DNA of 64,000 nt from Sedimenticola hydrogenitrophicus (GCF_025175675.1 NZ_JANIOA010000021.1:1-64000), one strand, 5' to 3'; counted from the first letter of the stretch, positions 20,747 through 29,671 are shown. Numbers and translations are program-made. The notes: generated by a model not told the origin, from the sequence alone.

Positions 20747-21541
20747 ATGTATTCCGAACAGGCAATCGACGACCGGGGAGCGGGCGCACCCCTGATCCTG
20801 CTGCACAGCTCCATGAGCGACCGGACCCAATGGCGCAAGCTGGGCGAACAGCTGCTGAGCCGCTACCGGGTGATCGCTATCGATCTGTACGGTTATGGCG
20901 AGAGCGAATGCCCCCCCGCTCCCGAGGATTTTACCCTGGCCGAGGAGGCGCAGCGGGTGGCCAGGATCATCCGGCAACGCCTGGGGGATCGGCGCTTCCA
21001 TCTGATTGGCCACTCCTACGGCGGCGCCACCGCGCTCCGCCTCACCCATGAACAACCGTCCAGCGTCCTGTCCCTGGGGCTGTACGAACCGGTGGCGTTT
21101 CATCTGCTGGCGAGCAGTGAACCGGCGCACCGGATCATCCGCCAAGTGGCGGAGCGGGTGGCTGAATGCCTGGCTGCCGGGAATACGGCCGCCGCCACAG
21201 CGCACTTTATCGACTTCTGGAGCGGCACGGGCACCTACCAGGGACTCCCGGCGGAGCGGCAGCAGATGCTGGACCGCTACATTGCCAAGGTGTCTCTCGA
21301 TTTTCAGGCGCTGCTGCGGGAACCCCTCAAGGCGGCCGATTACCGGGAGCTGACAGTGTCGGTCTGTCTATTGCGCAGTCGGGAGAGCCCCCTGCCGACC
21401 CGCCGCATCGCCGAGATACTGGAACGGACCCTGCCCCGGCTGGAAGCCCACTGGGTCCGCGGCGGACACATGGCCCCCATCAGCAACGCCGGGGAGGTGA
21501 ATCCGCACTGGATAGACTTTCTCGACCGCATCCGGGAGTGA
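20747..21541 (+). CDS. Alpha/beta hydrolase
   Basis: 264-aa single-domain hydrolase. The nucleophile elbow is GHSYGG (serine near residue 97), the oxyanion region is LILLHSSMSD, and a late histidine is seen in VRGGHMAP. An acid residue probably follows the strand LLRSRESPLP. ATG 20747 chosen; GTG 20726 is also in frame. Divergent from the AraC gene with about 260 bp between starts. Substrate unknown; no operon partner. Confidence 0.85.
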   Translation: MYSEQAIDDRGAGAPLILLHSSMSDRTQWRKLGEQLLSRYRVIAIDLYGYGESECPPAPEDFTLAEEAQRVARIIRQRLGDRRFHLIGHSYGGATALRLTHEQPSSVLSLGLYEPVAFHLLASSEPAHRIIRQVAERVAECLAAGNTAAATAHFIDFWSGTGTYQGLPAERQQMLDRYIAKVSLDFQALLREPLKAADYRELTVSVCLLRSRESPLPTRRIAEILERTLPRLEAHWVRGGHMAPISNAGEVNPHWIDFLDRIRE

Positions 21542-21683
21542 GTGGACCACCCCACCAGTTTCAATGGATCACCCTGGCCGGCTTGCCTGAAACACCCCCG
21601 ATTGCTAGTTTGATAACAGATCACCGACTCGTGGCGCTGACCCGTACGCGACCGGCTAACCCCCACCTATTGACAGGAGATGG

Positions 21684-22682
21684 ATGATGAGCGAAAACCA
21701 ATTTCGCGCCCTGGTCGTTGAAGAGGCCGAAGCAAAAAAATACATCTGCGGCATCAAGACCCGCGCTATTGATGATCTACCGGCCGGCGAAGTGCTGGTA
21801 CGGGTGCACTACTCCGCGCTGAATTACAAGGATGCCCTCTCTTCGGTCGGCAACAAGGGGGTGACCCGCAACTATCCCCATACCCCGGGGATCGACGCCG
21901 CCGGTAGCGTCGCCGCCAGCGAACATCCCGACTTCGCGGTGGGCGACGAGGTGATCGTCACCAGCTATGACCTGGGCATGAATACCGACGGCGCCCTGGC
22001 CGAGTATATCCGCGTGCCCGCGGCCTGGGTGATCCAGCGGCCACAGAACCTGAGCCTTAAAGAGGCCATGATGTTCGGCACCGCCGGCCTCACCGCCGGA
22101 CTGATGATGAATGCCCTGGTGAACCACGGCGTCACCCCCGAACGCAGCCCGGTGCTGGTTACCGGCGCCACCGGCGGTGTAGGCAGCCTGGCCGTGGCAA
22201 TGCTCGCCAGGGCCGGCTTCTCGGTCACCGCCGTCACCGGCAAGGCGGATGCCGCGGACTTCCTCAAGTCCCTCGGCGCCGACGCGGTGCTCGGCCGGGA
22301 GGCCATTATCGAAACCGAACGCCCCCTGCTCAAGGAGCAGTGGGCCGGCGTCATCGACGTGGTGGGGGGCGATATGCTCGCCAGCGCCCTCAAGGCGACC
22401 CGCTATGGCGGCACCGTAACCTGCGCCGGGCTGGTGGGCTCCCCGGAACTGCACACCAGCGTGTTCCCCTTCATCCTGCGCGGCATCTCGCTGATCGGCA
22501 TCGACTCGGCCGAGTGCCCCATGGCAACCCGGATGGCGGTCTGGGAGCGCATGGCCGGCGAGTGGAAACCGGACTGCCTGGAGACCCTGACCACCGAGAT
22601 CGGCCTGGATGAGGTGGCGGAACGGTTGCAGGCAATCCTCCAGGGCCAGGCCCACGGCCACTACCTGGTCAGGATAGCCTGA
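21684..22682 (+). CDS. acuI: Acrylyl-CoA reductase (AcuI/YhdH family)
   Basis: NADPH-dependent medium-chain reductase of 332 aa that in characterised members reduces acrylyl-CoA to propionyl-CoA. SALNYKDALS and the nucleotide loop GATGGVGSLAVAMLARAGF match YhdH/AcuI closely, and zinc-binding cysteines are absent as in that subgroup. GGAG precedes the tandem ATG start (21684 or 21687). Stand-alone gene; physiological role may be detoxification of acrylyl-CoA from several routes. Confidence 0.9.
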   Translation: MMSENQFRALVVEEAEAKKYICGIKTRAIDDLPAGEVLVRVHYSALNYKDALSSVGNKGVTRNYPHTPGIDAAGSVAASEHPDFAVGDEVIVTSYDLGMNTDGALAEYIRVPAAWVIQRPQNLSLKEAMMFGTAGLTAGLMMNALVNHGVTPERSPVLVTGATGGVGSLAVAMLARAGFSVTAVTGKADAADFLKSLGADAVLGREAIIETERPLLKEQWAGVIDVVGGDMLASALKATRYGGTVTCAGLVGSPELHTSVFPFILRGISLIGIDSAECPMATRMAVWERMAGEWKPDCLETLTTEIGLDEVAERLQAILQGQAHGHYLVRIA

Positions 22683-22762
22683 CACCCGTCAGATAGGGAT
22701 ATAATGGCCGCCGCGGCAGTGCTGCCGGCGGCCATTCTTCTTTCCAGACCATCGACCACACC

Positions 22763-23503
22763 ATGAAACAGGATTCAGAACAGGACCGAGTCTATGCCGA
22801 CCCCAGAAACCGGGTTGACGAATTCGTCTTCGACCAGCAGGTAGCACGGGTGTTTACCGACATGATCGGGCGCTCGGTACCCGGTTATGACAGCGTGATC
22901 AACCTCAGCAGCGTGCTGGCGGCGCAATACGTACAACCGGACAGCCTCTGTTACGACCTGGGCTGTTCCCTGGGCGCCACCGCACAGGCGTTGCGGCACG
23001 GCATCCGGGTGCCGGGCTGCCGCATCCTCGCGGTGGACAATTCACCGGCCATGCTGGAGCAGGCGGTAGAGCGATTGCCGGCGGCAGCGGACCGGACACC
23101 CATCGATTTCATCTGCGCCGACATCGCGGAGATGGCGTTCGACAACGCCTCCCTGGTGACCCTCAACTTCACCCTGCAGTTTATCCCGCTGGCACAGCGC
23201 AGCGCGTTGCTGAGCCGTATCCACGCCGGACTGCGGCCGGGCGGCATCCTGATCCTCTCGGAGAAGATCCGCTTCGACGATCCCGAGGAGGAGGCGCTGC
23301 AGATCGAGATGCACCACGCCTTCAAGCGGGCCAATGGCTATAACGACCTGGAAATCAGCCAGAAACGCAGCGCCCTGGAAAATGTACTGATCCCGGAGAC
23401 GCTCAAACAGCACCGCAACCGATTGCAGCAAGCCGGCTTCCGGCGCGCCGACCTCTGGTTCCAGTGTTTCAATTTCGTCTCCCTGGTGGCGCGCAAGGGA
23501 TGA
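22763..23503 (+). CDS. cmoA: Carboxy-S-adenosyl-L-methionine synthase CmoA
   Basis: Makes carboxy-SAM from SAM and prephenate for tRNA wobble uridine 34 modification (cmo5U). 246 aa. Opening RVYADPRNRVDEFVFDQQVARVF, split here as family-typical DEFVFDQ, then the SAM motif YDLGCSLGATAQAL and NFTLQFIP. Its stop overlaps the cmoB start by ATGA, the usual cmoAB coupling. Confidence 0.97.
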   Translation: MKQDSEQDRVYADPRNRVDEFVFDQQVARVFTDMIGRSVPGYDSVINLSSVLAAQYVQPDSLCYDLGCSLGATAQALRHGIRVPGCRILAVDNSPAMLEQAVERLPAAADRTPIDFICADIAEMAFDNASLVTLNFTLQFIPLAQRSALLSRIHAGLRPGGILILSEKIRFDDPEEEALQIEMHHAFKRANGYNDLEISQKRSALENVLIPETLKQHRNRLQQAGFRRADLWFQCFNFVSLVARKG

Positions 23504-24477
23504 TCGACTTTCGAACACTCTATTCGGCGATGCAGGCCCACGGGCTGGGAGCCTGGGCGGAACAGTTGCCGGGGCAGCTGGAGCAGCTTTTCACCCAGCG
23601 TCCCCATGGCGATCTGGAGCGCTGGCTCGCCGTGATTGCCCGACTTCCGGTACCGGAACCGGGAGTGGTGACACTGGACCGCTCCCAGGTCGGTGCCGCC
23701 GGCACCCGACCCCTGACGGAGACTGAACAGCAGACGATCCAGGCACTGCTCCAGGAGTTACACCCCTGGCGCAAGGGCCCGTACCGGATCCATGGTATTC
23801 ATATCGATACCGAGTGGCGCTCGGACTGGAAGTGGGACCGGGCGCGCCCCCACATCACTCCGTTGGCGGGCCGAAGCGTGCTGGACATCGGCTGCGGCAA
23901 CGGCTATCACTGCTGGCGCATGGCCGGTGAGGGGGCCGGTCTGGTGGTCGGCATCGACCCGACCCAGCTGTTCCTGGCCCAGTTCCTAGCCATACGCCAC
24001 TTTCTTGGCGAAGACTGGCCGGTGCATCTGTTGCCGCTGGGCATCGAGCATCTGCCGCCCGACCTGGGCGCCTTCGACACGGTCTTCTCTATGGGTGTGC
24101 TCTACCACCGGCGCTCCCCCATCGACCACCTCTATGAGTTGAAGGCGACCCTGCGTCCGGGGGGCGAACTGGTTCTGGAGACCCTGGTGATAGAGGGCGG
24201 GCCGGGACAGGTGCTGTTGCCGGAGGGCCGTTACGCGAAGATGCGCAATGTCTGGTTCATTCCCACCCCTGCCACCCTCGCGGGCTGGCTGGAACGCTGC
24301 GGCTTCCGCGACGTGCGGGTGGTGGATGTAACCCCCACCAGTACCCGGGAGCAGCGCGCCACCGACTGGATGCGCTTCGAATCCCTGGCCGATTATCTCG
24401 ATCCGGCCGATCCCGGCCGTACCATCGAGGGATACCCGGCACCCACGCGGGCGGTCCTGGTGGCCACCGCACCCTGA
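23500..24477 (+). CDS. cmoB: tRNA U34 carboxymethyltransferase CmoB
   Basis: Transfers the carboxymethyl group of carboxy-SAM to 5-hydroxyuridine 34 in tRNA. 325 aa. Family signatures: GPYRIHGIHIDTEWRSDWKW, the Rossmann motif LDIGCGNGYHCWRM and VFSMGVLYHRRSPIDHL. ATG 23500 overlaps the cmoA stop by 4 bp. The C-terminus shows RATDWMRFESLADYLDP, as expected. Confidence 0.97.
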   Translation: MIDFRTLYSAMQAHGLGAWAEQLPGQLEQLFTQRPHGDLERWLAVIARLPVPEPGVVTLDRSQVGAAGTRPLTETEQQTIQALLQELHPWRKGPYRIHGIHIDTEWRSDWKWDRARPHITPLAGRSVLDIGCGNGYHCWRMAGEGAGLVVGIDPTQLFLAQFLAIRHFLGEDWPVHLLPLGIEHLPPDLGAFDTVFSMGVLYHRRSPIDHLYELKATLRPGGELVLETLVIEGGPGQVLLPEGRYAKMRNVWFIPTPATLAGWLERCGFRDVRVVDVTPTSTREQRATDWMRFESLADYLDPADPGRTIEGYPAPTRAVLVATAP

Positions 24478-24492
24478 GGTCGGCTTGGTTCG

Positions 24493-24564
24493 CGTAAAGG
24501 GGTCCGTAAAGGGGTCAGAGCCCTTAACATACGCCCCATTAGCCCGGGGCGGGGCTCCTACAGG
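24493..24564. repeat. Small intergenic repeats after cmoB
   Basis: A direct repeat CGTAAAGGGGTC occurs twice (about 24494-24520), then AGCCCGGGGCGGGGCTCCTAC (24541-24560 region). The latter resembles stretches at 37753-37780 and 51348-51373, so it is a REP-type motif found between genes here. No coding content. Confidence 0.45.
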
Positions 24565-24570
24565 TGCTTG

Positions 24571-25455
24571 TTAATTGCCCCCCGCCGCCATCTTCAAGGC
24601 CTGCTCGATGCCATCCGGCGCATCGGATATCTTCATGAAGGTGGTCATGGTCAGATCGGGGAAGCTCTGGGCAATACGGAACTTGCCGTGCAGCATGTAG
24701 ACCTTGCCGCCCGAGACCAGCAGATCATAGGGCAGATGGGCGGTATGCCGCATCGCGGCCTGATCGATAATCTGCATCACCGGAGCGTCCGCCCCGGCAC
24801 CCTGCTTCACCGCCACATTGAACAGTGACTCCTCCTTGCCGATCACATCCACCCGGGAGATCAGGGTCACCCCCCCTTTACCGGCGGCCAGGCCGGCCTC
24901 GACGGCGTCCAGCGCCGCCTGGTGGGAGTCATAGCTGGCCAGCTCCACCTGATCGTCAAAATAGGGCATGAACATCATGTAGTGATATTCGCGCAGGTTC
25001 TCCACCGTGCGGCCACCCTCCGAACCGAAGGTGTTCTCCCGCCCCAGGGCGGCCTGCAGACGGTCGGACAGCGCCTTGAAATCACCCGCCATGCGGTAGA
25101 CATTGCCCATCCACCGCGGATCGGTATAGCTGACCTGTACGGCCCCGTCCTGCTCCGTCAGGGAGACCCGGAGGGCTACGCCATAGCCGCCCATGGGGGA
25201 CCCCGCGGCCTGCTTGCGCAGACTCTCGTCGGTAATGATCAGGATATGCGCACCGGCATAGGGGACATATTCACCGGCGATGGCAAAACCCGCCTGACCC
25301 AGTGCCGCCTGGACCGATTGCAGCTTGGCATCCAGCGGAGTCTGGCTCGTCTCCGCCAGGACGAAGGGCCTGAGCCGATCCGCGTCCTGAGCCATGAGGG
25401 AAAAACTGGTTAATAAGAGTGACAGCAGCACGGCTGCAATTTGAACAGTTCGCAT
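24571..25455 (-). CDS. Periplasmic protein of unknown function
   Basis: 294 aa with a Sec signal of about 22 residues (LLSLLLTSFSLMAQ) and a mature protein that looks like two alpha/beta halves (about 30-150 and 160-285). One stretch, GGYGVALRVSLTEQDG followed by VQVSYTDPRW, is reminiscent of DUF302-type proteins, but I cannot assign the family. GGAGGAAACC before the ATG is a strong ribosome site. No cysteine pairs or metal motifs are evident. Monocistronic. Confidence 0.75.
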   Translation of the reverse strand: MRTVQIAAVLLSLLLTSFSLMAQDADRLRPFVLAETSQTPLDAKLQSVQAALGQAGFAIAGEYVPYAGAHILIITDESLRKQAAGSPMGGYGVALRVSLTEQDGAVQVSYTDPRWMGNVYRMAGDFKALSDRLQAALGRENTFGSEGGRTVENLREYHYMMFMPYFDDQVELASYDSHQAALDAVEAGLAAGKGGVTLISRVDVIGKEESLFNVAVKQGAGADAPVMQIIDQAAMRHTAHLPYDLLVSGGKVYMLHGKFRIAQSFPDLTMTTFMKISDAPDGIEQALKMAAGGN

Positions 25456-25640
25456 GGTTTCCTCCCAAGATTGTAACGGGCCTTCGCACCGGCCTCTTTT
25501 ATCTGCTCACAGGGGTGAGCGATACAAATCTAGCAGATCGATCCTGAGAATAACATTCGATATTTTTAATTTGGCAATAAGCCATCGAACACAAAACCCT
25601 GGGATTGGGAGGTTTTTGCATGCCGACCAGAGACCCGGGA

Positions 25641-25720
25641 GAACCACGGACTCACACAGATAAACACCGATTCAGCATTCTGATCTCCTATCTGTGTGAA
25701 TCCGTGTCCATCCGTGGTTC
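25641..25720. repeat. Long hairpin repeat
   Basis: Arms GAACCACGGACTCACACAGAT and ATCTGTGTGAATCCGTG then TCCGTGGTTC form an 80-bp imperfect palindrome. No T-run or frame accompanies it. AACCACGGATTCACACAGAT-type repeats are common in proteobacterial intergenic DNA. The rest of 25456-25836 holds only the divergent promoter area and nothing recognised. Confidence 0.65.
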
Positions 25721-25836
25721 CTTATTAGCCGGGAATTGGAGAACTAAACGGCTATTGAAAGCCATAACTTAGAATTGCTGCCGTAGAGCAACGCGCCTTG
25801 CGCTGATCAGCGGGCTGTCGCTAGAATGGGCGCGAT

Positions 25837-26003
25837 GGTTCCGACCGGCGTCAGCCGATGGGATTAAAAAGGGAACACGGGAGGGGAAACCCGAGCCGTG
25901 GCTGCCCCCGCAACTGTAGGCGGAGAGTTCATGTCATCTTGCCACTGGAGAGATCCGGGAAGGCGACATCCGAACAGCGACCCGCGAGCCAGGAGACCTG
26001 CCA
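25837..26003 (+). promoter_or_regulatory. Cobalamin (B12) riboswitch
   Basis: All conserved aptamer blocks are present in order: GGTTCC-type P2 start (25837), GGGAACACGGG, GCCGTGGCTGCCCCCGCAACTGT (split: GCTGCCCCCGCAACTGT at 25901-25917), GCCACTGG (25941), CCGGGAAGGCGACAT, and the B12 box AGCCAGGAGACCTGCC (25988-26003). Such RNAs switch off expression when adenosylcobalamin or methylcobalamin is bound. Unusually, no transport or B12-biosynthesis gene follows; the next frames are a 27-aa ORF and an Xre-type protein. Confidence 0.93.
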
Positions 26004-26053
26004 TCGACCATTCACCTTTTCACTGGGGCGGGGTGTCCCAAAGGAACCAGACC

Positions 26054-26137
26054 ATGACGAACCTGCACTATCCGGCGGTGTGCCTGACCCGCCAGCATCT
26101 TACCTGCCTGCGCCATCCGCTGACCGACGCTCTGTAA
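26054..26137 (+). CDS. 27-aa ORF directly under the B12 riboswitch
   Basis: Short frame with a good ribosome site (AAGGA at 26041-26045, 8 nt spacing). The peptide contains two related halves, CLTRQHLT and CLRHPLT, giving two cysteines and three histidines. It may be a B12-controlled small peptide, an upstream ORF governing the next gene, or the stump of a lost gene. I do not recognise it; conservation in relatives would decide. Confidence 0.45.
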   Translation: MTNLHYPAVCLTRQHLTCLRHPLTDAL

Positions 26138-26179
26138 ACCGTCGCGGCCGCCTTCATTCCCGATTTCGCAGGAAGCAAC

Positions 26180-26404
26180 ATGCATAACAGTGACCCCGAG
26201 GCGTTTGCCCAACGACTGAACAGCTGTCTCCATCAGGCCCGTATCTCGCAACTGGAGCTGGCCAACCGGACCGGCCTCAAGCCGAGTCAGATCAACCACT
26301 TCTGCTGCGGCAGACGGCTACCCAATCTCCGCAACTTCACCAAGATCTGCCGCTCCCTGCCGGGCGCCGATCCACGCTACCTGATGGGGCTGAAAGAGGG
26401 TTGA
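26180..26404 (+). CDS. Small Xre/Cro-type helix-turn-helix protein
   Basis: 74 aa, almost entirely one lambda-repressor-like domain: AQRLNSCLHQARISQLELA, recognition helix NRTGLKPSQINHFCCGRRLP and the closing helix TKICRSLPGADPRYLM. AGGAAG precedes the ATG. It lies 42 bp after the 27-aa ORF and 46 bp before nudC, in the transcript controlled by the riboswitch. Such single-domain proteins can be autonomous repressors or antitoxins; no toxin-like partner is visible. Confidence 0.75.
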   Translation: MHNSDPEAFAQRLNSCLHQARISQLELANRTGLKPSQINHFCCGRRLPNLRNFTKICRSLPGADPRYLMGLKEG

Positions 26405-26450
26405 TCGCGATTTTGCATTCGCGCCCGATATTGGCCATGCTACATTCATC

Positions 26451-27371
26451 ATGAATCAACCCAACTACTACAGCAGCCAGGGCTTTGACCGACTGGATCG
26501 TTATCGGGATGATCCCGAGTGGCTGCAGGCGATGCTGAACGCGGAAAACAGCCGCCTGCTGCCGGTATGGCGCAATAAGCATCTGGTCAATCGCCAGCAG
26601 CGGCCGATCTCCTTTCCGGGCAACCGGGATGCCGGACTACTGGCCCTGGACGGGGAACTGGTGCTGCTAGGCAGCGATCCCGACGGCATCGTCTGGCTGG
26701 CCCTGGACATCTCCCACCTGGAGCAGCCGACAGAACACCTGCCCGCCCGGCCGGAGCAGCGTTTCGAGGATCTTCGGGTCGTCGGACCGCTGCTGGACCA
26801 TCGCAGCGGTGCCCTGCTGGCCCATGCCCGGGCGATGACCTACTGGCATCGGCAGCACCGCTTCTGCGGGGCCTGCGGCAACCCGACCAAGTCCACCCGC
26901 TCCGGACACATGCGGGTCTGCAGCAATCCGGCCTGCGGGCGGTCGCACCATCCGCGGACCGACCCGGCGGTGATCATGCTGGTGCACGACGGCGACTACT
27001 GCCTGCTGGGCCGACAACCGAGCTGGCCGCCGGGCATGCATTCCACCCTGGCCGGTTTTGTCGAGCCGGGCGAGAGCCTGGAGGACGCGGTGGCGCGGGA
27101 GGTGAGCGAGGAGGCCGGCATCCGCGTGACGGAAATCCGCTACCACTCCTCTCAGCCCTGGCCGTTCCCCTCCTCCATCATGCTCGGCTTCTACGCCCGG
27201 GCGGCCTCCACCGCTATCCAGGTGGACGGCCTGGAACTGGAGAGCGCCGGCTGGTTTCACCGGGACCAACTGCTGAACTCACCCGAGAACGAACAGTTCC
27301 ATCTCCCCAGACGGGACTCCATCTCCTGGCGCCTGATCGAGACCTGGATGCACGGGGAGCATTGTGACTGA
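26451..27371 (+). CDS. nudC: NADH pyrophosphatase / deNADding enzyme NudC
   Basis: Hydrolyses NADH, and removes NAD caps from RNA in characterised homologues. 306 aa. Zinc ribbon FCGACGN ... CSNPACGRSHHPRTDPAVI, Nudix box GFVEPGESLEDAVAREVSEEAG and the NADH-specificity motif SQPWPFPSSIM are all intact. It may be co-transcribed with the upstream Xre gene and so sit downstream of the B12 riboswitch. Confidence 0.96.
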   Translation: MNQPNYYSSQGFDRLDRYRDDPEWLQAMLNAENSRLLPVWRNKHLVNRQQRPISFPGNRDAGLLALDGELVLLGSDPDGIVWLALDISHLEQPTEHLPARPEQRFEDLRVVGPLLDHRSGALLAHARAMTYWHRQHRFCGACGNPTKSTRSGHMRVCSNPACGRSHHPRTDPAVIMLVHDGDYCLLGRQPSWPPGMHSTLAGFVEPGESLEDAVAREVSEEAGIRVTEIRYHSSQPWPFPSSIMLGFYARAASTAIQVDGLELESAGWFHRDQLLNSPENEQFHLPRRDSISWRLIETWMHGEHCD

Positions 27372-27483
27372 GGGCCGCGAGGAGTGGTGCAGGAGGAGTG
27401 GTACAGGGATGTACCGATAACGGAGCCGAGGATGCAATGCACCGTTTACGAACCTAAGGATGGAATGAACGCGAATAAGGGGT

Positions 27484-27650
27484 GTAGGGTGGGTTAGGTG
27501 TGCCCTGCGCTGGGGGTGGCGGTCTGCATCGCTCCATGCGCGCACCGTAACCCACCGTTTTGGCCACCGCCGATGTGTTGGGTTACGCGGCGCCCGAGCC
27601 TTATCGTGGTCTGGATGCGCAGTGCCTGTGCGCCGCTAACCCAACCTACG
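27484..27650. repeat. 167-bp palindromic intergenic repeat, copy 2
   Basis: Begins GTAGGGTGGGTTAGG and ends CTAACCCAACCTACG; the same length and inner arms as 9851-10017. It fills the convergent space between nudC and the Sco-fusion gene (27372-27710), followed by a small GTGGGCAC/GTGCCCAC hairpin near 27675-27700. No gene in the gap. Confidence 0.8.
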
Positions 27651-27710
27651 GGACTCCCATGCGCGGTATCCGCGTGGGCACAAACTGCGTGCCCACCCTA
27701 CCCGCCTTGA

Positions 27711-29198
27711 TCAGGGTTTAGCAGCCGTCTGTTTCGGCAGATAGGCGTTCAGCCCCTCCACCATCTGTTTGGCCGAGATGCCATGGGCGAACTTGGTGAT
27801 GAACTCGCCGTTGGGCGCCATCAGATAGACGCTGGCCGAGTGATCCATGATGTAGAGATCGGGATCGCCGCCCTCCTCGATCACCTTCTCGTACCTCACC
27901 TTGTAGGCCTTGGCCACCCGCTCGATCATCGCCTTGGTGCCGGTGAGTCCCATCAGCTCCTGATTGAAGTACTTGACGTAGTTCTTCATCACCTGGGCAT
28001 TGTCCCGCTCCGGGTCCACGGTGATGAAGTAGGGTTTGATCAGGGCGGCCCGCTCGCCGAGCATATCCAGCGCCAGCGACATCACCTGCAGCGAGGTGGG
28101 GCAGATATCGGGGCAGAAGGTGTAGCCGAAATAGAGCATCTGGTACTTGCCCAGCAGGTCCTTCTCGGTGACCAGCTTGCCGTTGTGGTCGATCAGCATG
28201 AACTTGCCGCCGATGCGGTTGGTTTCCGGTTCAAACTGCTCAGCCGTTGCCAGCGCGGCCGGCTCGCCGCTGTACTGGAGACAGCTCTTGATGGCGGCGG
28301 TGTTCTCCTCCATGAGCTGGAAATAGAGCTCCGGACCGGCGGCGAAGCCGCTGCCCAGGCTATCCAGGACACCGATATTGATATCGACCCCCTCGGTCAG
28401 CAGCGGCAGTTCCGGCATCGGCATGCCCCGTTCGGTCAGCAGACAGCTGTAATAACCCTCTTTCAGCCGGGCATGGCTCTGCAACAGGTTGATCGCCTCC
28501 AGCGGCTGTTCCGGCGACTGGGTCAGCACCCCGCGAATCTTCAGCGCATAGGCCTGCTCGAAATACTGCAAGGTATCAAAGTAGGCCATGCCCACCCCGC
28601 TCTTCAGCCCCCGGTAGCCATACTCCAGGCGCCGGTCCAGCTCGGCCACCCGCACCAGCAGCTTGGCGCGGTTCCTCCGGTAGAGATGGGCGCGGCCGTT
28701 GTCCGCGTCCATCAGGGCCCGGGCCAGCTCATCCACCAGGATCAGGGTATTGCGGCTGTCCATCCAGATAAACGGGTCGCGTTCGGTTGAATCCTCGCGC
28801 TTGCTCCAGCGGGAGGGCAGAATCTTCAGTTCCGGATTATCCAGCAGGGTGACCACCTGCCTGCCCGACTGTTGCGCCTGCGTCACCGGTCCGATCAGAA
28901 ACTTCTCCAGCTCAGGCCCCACCCAGACGACCAGGTCGGCCGCGGCCAGGCTGGCCTGCTGCGCCTCGCTCAGCCGGTAGCCGAACGGCAGCGCATCCCC
29001 CTCCAGCAGCAGCTCCGGTCCTTCGGTACCGACCATCAGGCCGGCCAGGATGGAGTGGATCGGCTTGATGCTGGTGACCACGCGGAAGGCCGTCTCCGCC
29101 AGCAGAGACTGGCTGCCCAGCAACAGCAGAAGCGCCAGCAATGGAACCGGCACTGAATGAAGAATCGAACGGGAAAAAGCTGCGCTGAATCTGTTCAC
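27711..29198 (-). CDS. Fusion of a degenerate ZnuA-like domain with a Sco1/SenC domain
   Basis: 495-aa exported protein (signal ending LLGSQSLLA). The N-terminal part (about 35-290) follows the TroA/ZnuA cluster-9 binding fold: VTSIKPIHSILAGLM, ADLVVWVGPELEKFL, and the conserved aspartate in VLDSLGSG. The three zinc-ligand histidines are all Phe: LPFGYRL for SPHdY, DPFIWMD for DPHIWLD, AYFDTLQYF for fHDAYgYF. The C-terminal part (about 315-485) is a Sco domain with the copper/redox motif CPDIC (C362, C366), DPERD and H453 in DHSASVYL. Sco proteins deliver copper to cytochrome oxidase CuA. GTG 29198 chosen; GTG 29225 adds nine residues. Couples with the small gene upstream. Confidence 0.85.
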   Translation of the reverse strand: MNRFSAAFSRSILHSVPVPLLALLLLLGSQSLLAETAFRVVTSIKPIHSILAGLMVGTEGPELLLEGDALPFGYRLSEAQQASLAAADLVVWVGPELEKFLIGPVTQAQQSGRQVVTLLDNPELKILPSRWSKREDSTERDPFIWMDSRNTLILVDELARALMDADNGRAHLYRRNRAKLLVRVAELDRRLEYGYRGLKSGVGMAYFDTLQYFEQAYALKIRGVLTQSPEQPLEAINLLQSHARLKEGYYSCLLTERGMPMPELPLLTEGVDINIGVLDSLGSGFAAGPELYFQLMEENTAAIKSCLQYSGEPAALATAEQFEPETNRIGGKFMLIDHNGKLVTEKDLLGKYQMLYFGYTFCPDICPTSLQVMSLALDMLGERAALIKPYFITVDPERDNAQVMKNYVKYFNQELMGLTGTKAMIERVAKAYKVRYEKVIEEGGDPDLYIMDHSASVYLMAPNGEFITKFAHGISAKQMVEGLNAYLPKQTAAKP

Positions 29199-29228
29199 GA
29201 ATACCTGCCCACCTGCGGTTGCCACGAT

Positions 29229-29576
29229 TTATTGCTCGGCAAACACGGCATCCAATACCAGGATTGCCGCGTCTACCTGTTTGCTGAAGGCCACTTCCGC
29301 GGGACAGCTCGCCTTGGTTTCAATGAATTTCAGAAAGGCGGTATTGGTCTCCTGGTCGAATGCCTCGCCATATTGCCGGCGCTTGGGAAGCGCCAGCACC
29401 AGGGCCTTTTTCATGCGCTGGGTTTCGCTCAGAAAACGGCAGTGGAGTGCCACGCCGTTCAGTTCGCCCAGTTGCTGTATGGCGTTGAACTGCTTGTCAT
29501 CCATGCCTTCCGCCTGCGCCAGGCCGTTGAACAATAACGCTGCTAGCAATGGCACAATCAACCGCATACCTATCAT
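29229..29576 (-). CDS. Small exported protein paired with the Sco fusion
   Basis: 115 aa with a signal peptide (IVPLLAALLFNGLAQA). The mature protein is mainly helical, with two cysteines (in ALHCRFLSE and KASCPAEV) that may form a disulphide. It ends about 30 bp before the Sco-fusion start on the same strand, so the two form an operon. No family recognised; a periplasmic accessory role is inferred from context only. Confidence 0.65.
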   Translation of the reverse strand: MIGMRLIVPLLAALLFNGLAQAEGMDDKQFNAIQQLGELNGVALHCRFLSETQRMKKALVLALPKRRQYGEAFDQETNTAFLKFIETKASCPAEVAFSKQVDAAILVLDAVFAEQ

Positions 29577-29671
29577 CTGTCTCTCTCACGCATTGATTTA
29601 AGGGAAATCGAAGCGCCGATTATAGAGACCCCTGACAACAGGGTAATTGCCCAATATCAATTGAAAACTGA

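Noticed and set aside
26180-26404. Toxin-antitoxin module with the Xre protein as antitoxin
   Set aside because: No adjacent toxin-like gene; neighbours are a 27-aa ORF and nudC.
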